Origin: Saliniramus fredricksonii | GTDB lineage: Bacteria > Pseudomonadota > Alphaproteobacteria > Rhizobiales > Beijerinckiaceae | Length of the DNA: 64,000 nt | Assembly (NCBI RefSeq): GCF_900094735.1 | Contig: NZ_FMBM01000001.1 | Location: 372,001-436,000 of the forward strand | Direction of reading: 5' to 3' | Shown: positions 44,248 to 55,720 of the stretch, in pieces | Numbering within the stretch: the first letter of the stretch is position 1 | Layout: every line of letters begins with the position of its first letter | The notes under the pieces: generated by a model | Databases searched by the model: none | What the model was told of the DNA's origin: nothing | Seen by the model: only the letters and a program-made list of their open reading frames with translations | Position numbers and translations under genes: made by a program

Positions 44248-45666
44248 ATGTCCACGATCCGATCCGCCATCGACGACACCCTGCATGCCGCCCTCATGCA
44301 AAAGCTCGGGAGCGACCGGCTGCGCCTCGGCAACGACATTCCCGAAAGCCATGCGGCGGATGCGGCGGGGATGGCGCCCTGCCCGCCTGGCCTGCTGATC
44401 CTGCCCCGCGACACGCAGGAGGTCTCGCAGGCACTCGCGATCTGCCATGCCCATGGCGCGCGGATCGTGGTGCAGGGCGGCATGACCGGGCTTACCGGCG
44501 GCGCGCATCCGCAAGCCGGCGAAGTCGCCCTGTCGCTGGAGCGCCTTGCGGGGATCGAGGAAATCGACACGCTCGCGGGCACGCTGACGGCGCGCGCGGG
44601 CACGAAGCTCCAGGAGATCCAGGAAGCGGCGCAGGCGAAAGGCTTCTTCTGCGGCATCGATCTGGGTGCGCGCGGTTCCTGCACGATCGGCGGCAACATC
44701 GCCACCAATGCCGGCGGCAACCAGGTCCTGCGCTACGGCATGGCGCGGCGCAACGTCCTCGGCCTCGAGGCCGTGCTCGCCGACGGGACCGTCGTGACCA
44801 GCCTGAACAAGATGCTCAAGAACAATGCCGGCTATGACTGGACGCAGCTCTTCATCGGCTCGGAAGGCACGCTCGGGATCGTCACCCGGGTGGTGCTCGG
44901 CCTGCATCCGGCCCCGCGCGGCGTGCGCTCGGCATTGCTTGCCTTCTCGCGTTTCGAGGACGTGCTCACCGTGCTGCGCCGTTTCGACGCTGCCCTGCCG
45001 GGGCGGATGATCGTTTTCGAGGCCATGTGGCGCGAATATCTCGACACCGCGACCGGCCCCGGCGGGCTCGTACCGCCCTTCGGGACGATGCCGGAAATCG
45101 CCATTCTGATCGAGGCGGCCATGGGAGAGTCCATGGGGGAAGAATCCGGCGCCGATCCGTTCACCGATACGCTCGCGGGTTTCCTTGAGGAAGGCCTCAT
45201 CGACGATGCCCTGGTGGCGCAATCGGAGGCCGACCGGGCGCGGTTCTGGAGCTATCGCGAGGCGGTCTACGAATTCCGCCGCATCATCGATGCGGGCACG
45301 AATTTCGACGTCTCGATCCCCATCGCCCGGCTCGACGAGGCGGTGGCGCGCCTGCGCGCGGGGGCGCGCGCTTTCGGCGAGGAGACGCGGCTTCTGGTCT
45401 TCGGCCATGTCGCCGACAGCAACATCCACATCTCCGTGAGCCATCCCGACCATGATGCACCGATGAGCGAGGCCATCCAGGCCATGGTCTACGATATCGT
45501 TGCGGCCCTGTCGGGATCGGTCTCCGCCGAACACGGGATCGGCATGCTCAAACGCGGCTATCTGCACAAATCGCGCAGCGATGCGGAAATTGCGCTGATG
45601 CGGCGGATCAAGCAGGCGCTCGATCCGCACAACATGCTCAATCCGGGCCGCGTTCTGGCCGGATGA
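44248..45666 (+). CDS. FAD-linked oxidase, D-2-hydroxyacid dehydrogenase type
   Basis: A 472-residue flavoprotein of the GlcD/D-2-hydroxyglutarate dehydrogenase/D-lactate group. The FAD-binding domain (about 50-225) has VQGGMTGLTGGAHP, IGGNIATNAGGNQVLRYG and GSEGTLGIVT. The C-terminal domain has the metal-site histidines in FGHVADSNIH and the terminal SAEHGIGMLK and LDPHNMLNPG. It probably oxidises a D-2-hydroxyacid to the ketoacid. The exact acid cannot be told. ATG 44248 is chosen from similarity. Confidence 0.88.
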   Translation: MSTIRSAIDDTLHAALMQKLGSDRLRLGNDIPESHAADAAGMAPCPPGLLILPRDTQEVSQALAICHAHGARIVVQGGMTGLTGGAHPQAGEVALSLERLAGIEEIDTLAGTLTARAGTKLQEIQEAAQAKGFFCGIDLGARGSCTIGGNIATNAGGNQVLRYGMARRNVLGLEAVLADGTVVTSLNKMLKNNAGYDWTQLFIGSEGTLGIVTRVVLGLHPAPRGVRSALLAFSRFEDVLTVLRRFDAALPGRMIVFEAMWREYLDTATGPGGLVPPFGTMPEIAILIEAAMGESMGEESGADPFTDTLAGFLEEGLIDDALVAQSEADRARFWSYREAVYEFRRIIDAGTNFDVSIPIARLDEAVARLRAGARAFGEETRLLVFGHVADSNIHISVSHPDHDAPMSEAIQAMVYDIVAALSGSVSAEHGIGMLKRGYLHKSRSDAEIALMRRIKQALDPHNMLNPGRVLAG

Positions 45667-45672
45667 GGCTCC

Positions 45673-47905
<2,233 letters not shown>

Positions 47906-48058
47906 GACGCTTCGGTAAACGAGGCGCAAACTCCGTTCAAGCGGTTTTCACGCCGGCAAACGGTTCAGAACGCGACAGCCGTCGGTGCGGCGTGTTACCG
48001 AAATCTTCAGGTTTGCAAAGCCTTAATGTTGCCCAGTTTCGCGCGCGTGTCAGTCGCC

Positions 48059-48745
48059 ATGGCCATCCTCCATCATTATCCGCTCTGCCCCCATTCCCGT
48101 TTCATCCGTCTCGTCTGTGCCGAGCTGGGGGTTGCGCTCGACTTCGTCGAGGAGCGACCCTGGGAACGGCGCGAAAGCTTTCTGGCGCTCGATCCGGCAG
48201 GCAATACCCCGGTTTTCGTCGCCGCTGATGGGCTGATCGTACCCGGTGCCGGCACCATCGCGGAGTATCTCGACGAGACGCGCGAGCCGGGTATGGAACG
48301 CCTGATGCCGGGCGATCCCGCCGGACGGGTGGAGGTGCGCCGCCTCATGGCCTGGTTCTCGGAAAAATTCTTCGCCGAGGTGACGGGCTATCTCGTGCAT
48401 GAGAAGGTCTACAAGCGCTTCGTGCCGGCCAGCGCCGGTGGCGGACCGCCCGACATGCCGGCGATCCGTGCAGCGCGCGCGAATGTGCGTTACCATCTGC
48501 GCTATCTGGGTTACCTGATCAACCAGCGCAAATGGCTGGCCGGCGACGCACTGACCTATGCCGATCTCGCAGCGGCAGCCCACCTTTCCTGCGTCGATTA
48601 TCTGGGCGATGCACCATGGAACGAGGACGAAACGGCGAGAGACTGGTACGCGCGAATGAAGAGCCGTCCGGCCTTTCGCGCGCTCCTGGCCGATCGGGTG
48701 CCGGGAATGGCGCCGCCGGATCACTACGCCAATCCCGACTTCTGA
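48059..48745 (+). CDS. fzlA: glutathione S-transferase-like protein, probable FzlA (FtsZ-binding)
   Basis: A 228-residue GST fold. The thioredoxin-like domain starts MAILHHYPLCPHSRFIRLV; the helical domain has NQRKWLAGDALTYADLAAA. The extended C-terminus, DYLGDAPWNEDETARDWYAR to PPDHYANPDF, resembles my recollection of Caulobacter FzlA, a GST-like dimer that binds FtsZ and needs its C-terminal tail for constriction. I could not align the two. A plain GST is the alternative. The ATG at 48059 is chosen on similarity; an ATG at 48026 is in frame. Confidence 0.7.
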   Translation: MAILHHYPLCPHSRFIRLVCAELGVALDFVEERPWERRESFLALDPAGNTPVFVAADGLIVPGAGTIAEYLDETREPGMERLMPGDPAGRVEVRRLMAWFSEKFFAEVTGYLVHEKVYKRFVPASAGGGPPDMPAIRAARANVRYHLRYLGYLINQRKWLAGDALTYADLAAAAHLSCVDYLGDAPWNEDETARDWYARMKSRPAFRALLADRVPGMAPPDHYANPDF

Positions 48746-49860
48746 GCGCCCTGCGCGAGCGCGCGCACGGGCTCGGCTTCGATGGGCTCAATGTCACCAC
48801 CCCCGATGCGATCCCCCAGGCCGGGGCCGACCTTGCCGCCTGGCTGGAGCGCGGCTACCAGGCGGATATGGACTGGATGGCGGAGACCGCGCCGCGCCGC
48901 GCCGATCCGAAAACCCTCTGGCCGGAGGTGCGCTCGATCATTCTGCTGGGCATGAATTACGGCCCGGATTGCGACCCGCTTGAAGATCTCGACAAGCGCG
49001 ACCGCGCCACCATCTCGGTCTATGCCCGCAACCGCGATTATCACGACGTGATCAAGGGCAGGCTCAAGGAGCTCGCGGGTTTTCTCGTGGCGCGGGCGGG
49101 CGGGGACGTGAAGGTCTTCGTCGATACCGCCCCCGTGATGGAAAAGCCTTTGGCCGAGGCCGCCGGTCTCGGCTGGCAGGGCAAGCATACGGTGCTGGTC
49201 TCGCGCGAATTCGGCTCCTGGCTGTTTCTGGGTGCGATCTTCACGACCGCAGAGCTGCCTCCGGATGCGCCCGAGAGCGACCATTGTGGCTCCTGCCGGC
49301 GCTGCCTCGATATCTGCCCGACCAACGCCTTTCCCGCGCCCTATCAGCTCGATGCGCGGCGCTGCATCTCCTATCTGACCATTGAGCACAAGGGCCATAT
49401 CGATCGCGACCTGCGCCCGGGTATCGGCAACCGCATCTTCGGCTGTGACGATTGTCTGGCCGTGTGTCCGTGGAACAAGTTCGCGCAGGATGCGCGTGAG
49501 GCGAAGCTGCGCCAGCGCGAGGATCTCGCTCGGCTGCCGCTGGCCGAGCTCGCATCCCTCGACGATACCGCCTTCCGCGCGCGCTTTGCGGGGACGCCGA
49601 TCAAGCGTACCGGGCGCGATCGCTTCCTGCGCAATGTGCTGATCGCGATCGGCAATTCCGGCATGCCGGCTCTGGCGCAGCCGGCGCGGGAACGACTCGG
49701 CGATGATTCGCCGCTGGTGCGGGCCATGGCAATCTGGGCGCTGTCGCGGCTTTTGCCGCGCGCGGATTTCATCGCGCTCGCGGCGCGCTATATCGATGGC
49801 GAGTCCGATGCGGCTGTCCAGGCCGAATGGCGAATGGGTTGCGAGGAGAAGACGGTTTGA
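48616..49860 (+). CDS. queG: tRNA epoxyqueuosine reductase QueG
   Basis: This cobalamin- and iron-sulfur enzyme makes queuosine from epoxyqueuosine in tRNA. Two 4Fe-4S sets are seen, CGSCRRCLDICP and CDDCLAVCP, with the catalytic block VFVDTAPVMEKPLAEAAGL. Family similarity starts at SALRERAHGLGFDGLN, encoded just past the fzlA-type stop. No ATG, GTG or TTG lies there: the nearest canonical start is ATG 48616, inside the upstream gene, adding 42 residues. A CTG at 48742 overlapping the stop (CTGA) would give 372 residues, the normal family length. Confidence 0.88.
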   Translation: MERGRNGERLVRANEEPSGLSRAPGRSGAGNGAAGSLRQSRLLSALRERAHGLGFDGLNVTTPDAIPQAGADLAAWLERGYQADMDWMAETAPRRADPKTLWPEVRSIILLGMNYGPDCDPLEDLDKRDRATISVYARNRDYHDVIKGRLKELAGFLVARAGGDVKVFVDTAPVMEKPLAEAAGLGWQGKHTVLVSREFGSWLFLGAIFTTAELPPDAPESDHCGSCRRCLDICPTNAFPAPYQLDARRCISYLTIEHKGHIDRDLRPGIGNRIFGCDDCLAVCPWNKFAQDAREAKLRQREDLARLPLAELASLDDTAFRARFAGTPIKRTGRDRFLRNVLIAIGNSGMPALAQPARERLGDDSPLVRAMAIWALSRLLPRADFIALAARYIDGESDAAVQAEWRMGCEEKTV

Positions 49861-50741
49861 TCGATCTGTTCTGTTTCGGCTACGGCTATTGCGCCCGCCA
49901 TCTCGTCGCGCAGGACCGGGCAGCCGGTGATGACGCAATGTTTGCCCGGGTCACCGGCACGACCCGCGATCCCGGCAAGGCGGCGGCGCTCGAGCGTGAG
50001 GGCATCGTCGCGCGTATCTTCGACGGCGCCGGCGGGGACCCGCCGATCCCCGATGATCTGGGCGCATCAGATGCGCTGCTTACCTCCATCGCCCCCGATC
50101 AGGACGGCGATCCGGTCCTGCGCCATTATGAACGCGCCATCACCGATGCGCCGCGCCTGTCCTGGATCGGCTATCTGTCCACCATCGGCGTCTATGGCGA
50201 TACCGGCGGCGAATGGATCGACGAGGAGACCGAATTCGAGGCGGTTTCCGCCCGCGCGAAGGCGCGTCGCGCCGCCGAGGAGGCCTGGCTCGCCCTTGGT
50301 GAACGCACCGGCAAGGCAGTACAGATCTTCCGGCTCGGCGGGATCTACGGGCCCGGACGCTCGGCCATCACCCAGTTGCGTGCCGGCAAGGCACGGCGCA
50401 TCGTCAAGCCGGGTCAGGTCTTCAACCGCATCCATGTGGCGGATATCGCCGCCGTTTTGCGCGCCTCGCTGGCAAAGCCCGATCCGGGCCGGATCTACAA
50501 TCTCGTCGACGACCACCCTGCCCCGCCCCAGGACGTGATCGCCCATGCGGCGGAACTGATCGGCATGGAGCCGCCGCCCGAAATCCCCTTCGCGGAGGCC
50601 GAAATGTCGCCCATGGCACGCGCATTTTACGCCGATTGCAAACGCGTGCGCAGCCGCCGCATCCGCGAGGAGCTCGGCGTCACCCTGCAATATCCCGATT
50701 ACCGGGCGGGGCTCGCGGCGCTGGCGGCACAGGAGGAGTGA
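49857..50741 (+). CDS. NAD(P)-dependent epimerase-like SDR (YeeZ group)
   Basis: A 294-residue SDR-fold protein. The N-terminal nucleotide motif is CFGYGYCARHL rather than GxxGxxG with a final Gly, as usual for the YeeZ group. Further blocks: YLSTIGVYGDTGGEWIDE, RLGGIYGPGRSA and FNRIHVADIAAV. The TTG at 49857 overlaps the queG stop (TTGA) and has GAGGAG 8 bp upstream, so it is translated coupled to queG. The substrate is unknown. Confidence 0.82.
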   Translation: MIDLFCFGYGYCARHLVAQDRAAGDDAMFARVTGTTRDPGKAAALEREGIVARIFDGAGGDPPIPDDLGASDALLTSIAPDQDGDPVLRHYERAITDAPRLSWIGYLSTIGVYGDTGGEWIDEETEFEAVSARAKARRAAEEAWLALGERTGKAVQIFRLGGIYGPGRSAITQLRAGKARRIVKPGQVFNRIHVADIAAVLRASLAKPDPGRIYNLVDDHPAPPQDVIAHAAELIGMEPPPEIPFAEAEMSPMARAFYADCKRVRSRRIREELGVTLQYPDYRAGLAALAAQEE

Positions 50742-50788
50742 ACCCGCATCGTCGTTACCCTGACGCCCAATCCCCGATGGAGGCCGCA

Positions 50789-51262
50789 ATGACCGAACTG
50801 CCCCGCGAGAATGTCCAATCCTATCCGCGCCCGCCGGCGCTGGAGCCCGTCGCGCTGCCCATCACGATCAGGCTCGGCGGCGCGCCCGTCGCACAGAGCA
50901 ACGCGGCCTACCGCGTTCTCGAAACCCATCACGCGCCGACCTATTACATTCCGCCGCAGGATGTGCAGGCCACGCTGCGTCCGGCATCGGGGTCGAGCTA
51001 TTGCGAATGGAAAGGCGCGGCGCGCTATTTCGATGTGGTGGTGGATGGCGCGGTCGCGCAGCGCGCGGCCTGGTGCTACGACGCGCCGACGGAGCATTTT
51101 GCGCCGCTGGCCGGTTATCTCGCCTTCTATGCCGGCCAGATGGATGAATGCCGCGTCGGCGACACCGCAGTGATCCCCCAGCCCGGCGATTTCTATGGTG
51201 GCTGGGTCACGCCCAATCTCGATGGCATCGTCAAGGGTGGGCCGGGAACGCGGGGGTGGTGA
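50789..51262 (+). CDS. DUF427 domain protein
   Basis: A 157-residue protein matching the DUF427 beta-sandwich pattern: AYRVLETHHAPTYYIPPQDV, SYCEWKGAARYFDV and AFYAGQMDECRV (about 40-130). The function is unknown. A C-terminal extension (PQPGDFYGGWVTPNLDGIVKG) is seen in many alphaproteobacterial members. The second ATG, 5 bp after GGAGG, is chosen; ATG 50777 is in frame. Confidence 0.85.
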   Translation: MTELPRENVQSYPRPPALEPVALPITIRLGGAPVAQSNAAYRVLETHHAPTYYIPPQDVQATLRPASGSSYCEWKGAARYFDVVVDGAVAQRAAWCYDAPTEHFAPLAGYLAFYAGQMDECRVGDTAVIPQPGDFYGGWVTPNLDGIVKGGPGTRGW

Positions 51263-51280
51263 GGCCGTACGGCGCGCCAC

Positions 51281-51605
51281 TCACGGCGCCGCAAGCACCC
51301 GCACAGGCTCTCCCGCCTGCCAGGCCCGTATCGCCTCGACCGTGTCGCGATAGAAGAGCGCGAAGGGTTCGATCTGCGCAATGAGGGCGCCTTCGTCCCT
51401 GAGAGCGCGTTCCGACCTGACGGAGTCAGGCCGGGCGCCCCAGGTCATTGTTTGGCGCATCATTTTCTTCGTCAGCCGGTATCCACCTGACGGCATGATG
51501 CTCTGGCGTATCGCGAAACACGCTGATCGCGCCCAGTCCCGACCAGCCGGCGCGTTGCATCGCCACGCCGGCATGATCGTCGAGAATCGCGATCGTTATC
51601 GGCAT
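51281..51605 (-). pseudogene. remnant of a D-2-hydroxyacid dehydrogenase
   Basis: From ATG 51605 the frame reads MPITIAILDDHAGVAMQ to ISVFRDT, the start of phosphoglycerate/hydroxyacid dehydrogenase-like proteins. It then enters a palindromic repeat and stops at 51426. In another frame downstream, DEGALIAQIEPF (part of the N-terminal domain) joins directly to LFYRDTVEAIRAW and PVRVLAAP, the family C-terminus. The whole Rossmann core is therefore gone, and the rest is shifted. It cannot make an enzyme. Confidence 0.7.
51416..51501. repeat. rhizobial-type palindromic intergenic repeat inside the broken gene
   Basis: Two hairpins: CCTGAC-gga-GTCAGG (51416-51430), and a larger one (51457-51501) with outer arms GCATCAT/ATGATGC and inner arms CGTCAG/CTGACG. 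The second resembles the widespread AGAGCATGAT...ATCATGCTC palindromes of Rhizobiales, as I recall them. It sits exactly where the dehydrogenase frame is lost. Confidence 0.65.
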
Positions 51606-51618
51606 CTCGTCTCCCACC

Positions 51619-52710
51619 TCACTTGAATCGCCAATCCGGCCGCATTTCGCGCACCATGACCATTTCCCCGATATTCTCCGATGTGAGCAATCCGACGAGG
51701 TGGCCCGCACGGTCGAGCACGAAGAGCGCCGGGGCGCGGGTTTCCATCAGCCGCTTCATGCCGTCATCGAGGGGGGCATGCGCGCTGATCGTGGGGACCT
51801 CGCGCATCATCACGCTCTCGACCGGCTCGTGGGAACTGCCCTTCGCAAGAGCCGGGATCAGGATGTCGCGCGTCATCAGGCCGTGCGGATAGCCGGCATG
51901 ATCGACCACGGGGAACTCCTTCTGGGCCGTGCGCACCAGCGCTTCGACCGCATCGGCGAGCGTCGCACCCGGCGGCAGGGTCTCGATCACGGTGACCATC
52001 GCATGCTCGACGCGAATCCCCTGCGCCACATCCTTCACCGCCGTCTGCTCCACCTCCGCCGAGGCGGCGAGATAGACGAAGACCGCGATGATGATCAGGA
52101 TCGGGTTCCAGAACAGGCCGATGATCGCGAAGGCGAAGGCCGCCGCCTGGCCGATCCGCCCGGCGATCCGCGTGGCCTTGGGCGCCGGCATGCGCATGGC
52201 GAGCAGCGCCCGCAGCACCCGCCCGCCATCCATCGGAAAGGCGGGGATCATGTTGAACACGACGAGGATGATATTGACCGCCATCAGCCGCGCCGCGAGC
52301 CCGATCGCAGGATTCTCGATCTGCAGGATATCCTCGAAATCGATGGTGGCGCGCAGGATGAAGAAGAGAACGATCGCGATCACCACGTTCACCGCCGGCC
52401 CGGCGAGCGCCACGATCAGTTCCTCGCGCGGCTTGTCGGGCATGCGCTCGAGATTGGCAATGCCGCCGATCGGCGAGAGGATCACCTCTGGCGTACGGAT
52501 GCCATATCGCCGCGCGGCGAAGATATGGCCGAATTCGTGGGCGACCACGCAGGCGAAGATCAGCACGATCAGGATGACGAGATCGAGCGCGGCCTCGAAA
52601 CCGGCCATGGTCCATTGCATGCCCGCCAGCCAGACGAGGAAGAGAATGAAGGTGATGTGCAGCTTCACCACCGTCCCGGCGATCACGCCGATCGGTATCG
52701 ACCAGAACAT
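51619..52710 (-). CDS. site-2 protease (M50) with CBS domains
   Basis: A 363-residue membrane metalloprotease. About six membrane helices come first. The zinc motif HEFGH is at 58-62, and the second site NMIPAFPMDGGRVLRALL about 155-172 supplies the Asp ligand. Two CBS domains (about 235-355) follow. Such rhomboid-independent S2P enzymes cleave membrane substrates, and CBS domains bind adenine nucleotides. The substrate is unknown. Confidence 0.9.
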   Translation of the reverse strand: MFWSIPIGVIAGTVVKLHITFILFLVWLAGMQWTMAGFEAALDLVILIVLIFACVVAHEFGHIFAARRYGIRTPEVILSPIGGIANLERMPDKPREELIVALAGPAVNVVIAIVLFFILRATIDFEDILQIENPAIGLAARLMAVNIILVVFNMIPAFPMDGGRVLRALLAMRMPAPKATRIAGRIGQAAAFAFAIIGLFWNPILIIIAVFVYLAASAEVEQTAVKDVAQGIRVEHAMVTVIETLPPGATLADAVEALVRTAQKEFPVVDHAGYPHGLMTRDILIPALAKGSSHEPVESVMMREVPTISAHAPLDDGMKRLMETRAPALFVLDRAGHLVGLLTSENIGEMVMVREMRPDWRFK

Positions 52711-52817
52711 GCGCTCAAACCCCGCGCGTTGCGCTTGTGTATTGCCTTATCCGCAGATGGGGCGCCGGCAGCCATACGCAAGGTTACGCAGCAATATGGC
52801 CAAAGCGCCGTGGCATC

Positions 52818-53741
52818 TCACCCGCGCGTTGTCCGCGCCCGGCTGGCCATGCGCACGATCACGACGACGAGCGCCGCGACGATCCAGGTCACGGCATCGA
52901 TCTGCTCTCCATTGAGGAAGGCCGCGATGATCAGCGTCACGAAAATCTGCAGCAGCTGCACCTGGCTGACACGGGAGACGCCGCCCATGGCGAGGCCCGC
53001 ATTCCAGGCGAAGAAGGCGAGATACTGGCTCATCAACGTCACATAGGCAAAGCCCCACCAGCTCGCTTCCGGCACCATCGCCATATCGGCCGGCCAGAGC
53101 GCGATTGCGGCAGGCACCGCGATCGGCAAGGCCAGAACGAGCGCCCAGGAAATCACCTCCCAGCCCGGCATCGTGCGCGCCAGCTGTCCCGAGAGCGCAT
53201 AGCCCAGCGCACCGCTGACGATCGTCCCCGCGAGCCAGAGCTCGCCGAAACCAACGCCGCTGATGCCGTCGCGCAGGGCAAATCCCGTGACGATCGTCGC
53301 GCCCGCGATTGCCGCGATCCAGAAGGCGGGCGCCGGGCGCTCGCCTGCCACACGGATCGCGATCACGGCGGTGACAAGCGGCAGGATGCCGAGCACCACC
53401 CCGCCATGCGAGGCCTCGACCCGCGTCATCGCGAGCGCGGAGAAGGCAGGAAAGCCGGCGACGAGACAGAGGGAGATCAGCGCAAGGATGCGCAGGCTGC
53501 GCGCATCGGGCAGGCGACGGCGCGTGGCCAGCAGCACCAGGGCCGCGAGAACGCCCGCGATCGCCGCACGCCCCACCGTCACGAACCAGGGATCGAGCCC
53601 CGCCACGGCGAGCCGGGTGAAGGGCAGCGTTCCGCCGAAGATGACGACACCCACCGCCCCGAGCATCAGCCCGAGCCCGATCCGTTCGACCCGCTCTGCC
53701 ACCTCACGCCCCCCGATATTCGTTGACGGCAAGCAGAACAT
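52818..53741 (-). CDS. EamA/DMT family transporter
   Basis: A 307-residue membrane protein with ten predicted helices as two EamA repeats (about 22-150 and 165-300). Repeat 1 begins GLGLMLGAVGVVIFGGTLPFTR-like; repeat 2 ends with helix AVTWIVAALVVVIVRM. These carriers export amino acids or other metabolites. The ATG at 53741 is used; the frame opens twelve codons earlier. A GTG further in could also serve. Confidence 0.85.
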   Translation of the reverse strand: MFCLPSTNIGGREVAERVERIGLGLMLGAVGVVIFGGTLPFTRLAVAGLDPWFVTVGRAAIAGVLAALVLLATRRRLPDARSLRILALISLCLVAGFPAFSALAMTRVEASHGGVVLGILPLVTAVIAIRVAGERPAPAFWIAAIAGATIVTGFALRDGISGVGFGELWLAGTIVSGALGYALSGQLARTMPGWEVISWALVLALPIAVPAAIALWPADMAMVPEASWWGFAYVTLMSQYLAFFAWNAGLAMGGVSRVSQVQLLQIFVTLIIAAFLNGEQIDAVTWIVAALVVVIVRMASRARTTRG

Positions 53742-53906
53742 GTCGGCCAGCCCCGGACCAGAGGCCGCAAAGGCCAAAGCGGATGCGTTCGCGCGCGCCG
53801 CCGGTGCCGACCCTCACGCTTTCGTGAGGCCGCGAAGGATTGCCGGAGAGCGTGTATGGGCCAGTTTGTCGCAGACCAGCACGCGTTCACAACAAGGGAC
53901 ACGACA

Positions 53907-54647
53907 ATGATGACGGGACGTCTTTTGCTCGCAGGGTCGCTCGCGGCTCTGATCGCAGGAAGCGCGGCAGCGCAGGATGTGACTTACGAGGTAGGCGGTG
54001 AGAGCTTTGAGGGTTACTTCGCCGCTGCCGAAGAATCGCGCGGTCTGGTTCTGATCGTGCATGATTGGGACGGGCTCGACGATTACGAGCGCCGTCGCGC
54101 CGACATGGTCGCCGAGCTCGGCTTCGATGCCTTCGCCGTCGACGTCTATGGCGCCGGCAACCGACCCGAGACGACGGAAGCGCGCATTGCCGCGACCCGC
54201 ACGGTCCTCGGCGATGCCGAACGCATGCAGGCGCTCATGCTGGGCGGGCTGGAAGAAGCCCGACGGCACAGCGACGCGACCGATGTCATCGTCATGGGCT
54301 ATTGCTTCGGCGGCACCGTCACTCTCGCCATGGCGCGCACCGGCGAGATCGAAGACAGTGTCGGTTATGCCAGCTTCCATGGCAATTTCCCCGACGGCCC
54401 CGCCTGGCCGGCGGATACGGCGCCGCTCCTGATCATGCATGGCGGCGTCGACCAGAATCCGAGCATGAGCGACCTCGCCGAATTCGTCGCGGAAGCCGAA
54501 GAAGCCGGCCTCACCTATGATGTCGAGATCTATGCCGGCGCGGACCATGCCTTTACGGTCTTTGGCGGCGGTCGCTACCAGGAACGCGCCGATACCCGCT
54601 CATGGGCGGCATTCGGGCGCTTCCTCGACGCGCGTTCCGGCAGTTGA
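53907..54647 (+). CDS. secreted dienelactone hydrolase family protein
   Basis: A 246-residue alpha/beta hydrolase with a signal peptide (about 1-22, ending GSAAAQ). The nucleophile elbow GYCFGG has cysteine, as in dienelactone hydrolases. The acid lies in HGGVDQNP and the base in GADHAFTV. A periplasmic location is unusual for classic dienelactone hydrolases but known in the wider family. ATG 53907 follows AAGGGA. It is divergent from the EamA gene. The substrate is unknown. Confidence 0.87.
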   Translation: MMTGRLLLAGSLAALIAGSAAAQDVTYEVGGESFEGYFAAAEESRGLVLIVHDWDGLDDYERRRADMVAELGFDAFAVDVYGAGNRPETTEARIAATRTVLGDAERMQALMLGGLEEARRHSDATDVIVMGYCFGGTVTLAMARTGEIEDSVGYASFHGNFPDGPAWPADTAPLLIMHGGVDQNPSMSDLAEFVAEAEEAGLTYDVEIYAGADHAFTVFGGGRYQERADTRSWAAFGRFLDARSGS

Positions 54648-54668
54648 GACGGACTGCGTGACAGGCCG

Positions 54669-55598
54669 TCAGTTGCGGCGCGCCACTGTGAAATGCGCCG
54701 CATCGCAAAGCGTCTGCGCCTTCGCGCCGAAAGGTGCGAGGGCGGCTTCGGCCTCGGAGACGAGACGCGCACATTCGCGCCGGGCACCGTCGATGCCCAG
54801 CGCATCGACGAGCGTGCCCTTGCCGGCCGCCGCATCCTTGCCGACGGCCTTGCCCATCGCCTGCGCATCAGCCTCGCGGTCGAGCATGTCGTCGGCGATC
54901 TGGAAGGCCGCACCCAGCGCCTTGCCATAGGCGACGAGGCGCGCACGATCCGTCGCATCGGCGCCGGCGACGATCGCCCCGGCTTCGGCGGCGAAGGTGA
55001 GGAGCGCGCCGGTCTTCATGGCCTGAAGCGTGCGGATGTCGTCCTGTGCGAGCACGCCGGTTTCTCCGTAGCGCCCTTCCGCTGCGAGATCGAGCATCTG
55101 CCCGCCGACCATGCCGCCGAGCCCGGCGGCGCGGGCGAGGCCGAGGGTGAGTTCCCCGCGGATCGCCGGATCAGGATGGGTCTGCGGCGCGGCCATGACC
55201 TCGAAGGCCAGGGTGAGCAGGGCATCACCGGCGAGGATGGCCGTGGCCTCGTCGAAAGCCTTGTGCACGGTGGGCCTGCCGCGCCGCAGATCGTCATCGT
55301 CCATCGCCGGGAGATCGTCATGGACGAGCGAATAGCAATGCACCAGCTCGATTGCCGCGCCGGCCCGCAGAGGTGCTTCGCCCGCGATGCCGAAGAGCCG
55401 CGCCGCCGCTGCGGTCAGAAACGGTCGCAACCGCTTGCCACCACCCAGCGCACCATGGCGCATCGCTGCGATCAGACGCGGCGGACGCCCGATCTCGCCC
55501 GACTGCACATCCGGTCCGAGCAGCCCTTCGAGACAGCCCTCGACGGCTTCGGCATGACGCAGCAACTGATCGACGAAACTGGACGTATCCGTGCTCAT
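54669..55598 (-). CDS. ispA: polyprenyl (farnesyl/geranylgeranyl) diphosphate synthase
   Basis: A 309-residue trans-prenyltransferase. The first aspartate-rich motif is HDDLPAMDDDDLRRGRP (from about 93), the second FQIADDMLD (about 230), and GGKRLRP binds IPP (about 53-59). The residues before the first motif, ELVHCYSLVHDD, suit a C15-C20 product. It makes FPP or GGPP for quinones, undecaprenyl and other isoprenoids. The usual dxs neighbour is absent. Confidence 0.92.
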   Translation of the reverse strand: MSTDTSSFVDQLLRHAEAVEGCLEGLLGPDVQSGEIGRPPRLIAAMRHGALGGGKRLRPFLTAAAARLFGIAGEAPLRAGAAIELVHCYSLVHDDLPAMDDDDLRRGRPTVHKAFDEATAILAGDALLTLAFEVMAAPQTHPDPAIRGELTLGLARAAGLGGMVGGQMLDLAAEGRYGETGVLAQDDIRTLQAMKTGALLTFAAEAGAIVAGADATDRARLVAYGKALGAAFQIADDMLDREADAQAMGKAVGKDAAAGKGTLVDALGIDGARRECARLVSEAEAALAPFGAKAQTLCDAAHFTVARRN

Positions 55599-55720
55599 AT
55601 CCGATCTTCCTTTATGGATACGGGTTGCAGCAAAGCGCGCTTCGGGTCAAGTGAGGGCCTGCCTGGATGAGACAAGCACAAAGCGAGCGGCCCATCGCGG
55701 GCCGGTGACGGATGGAGGCG

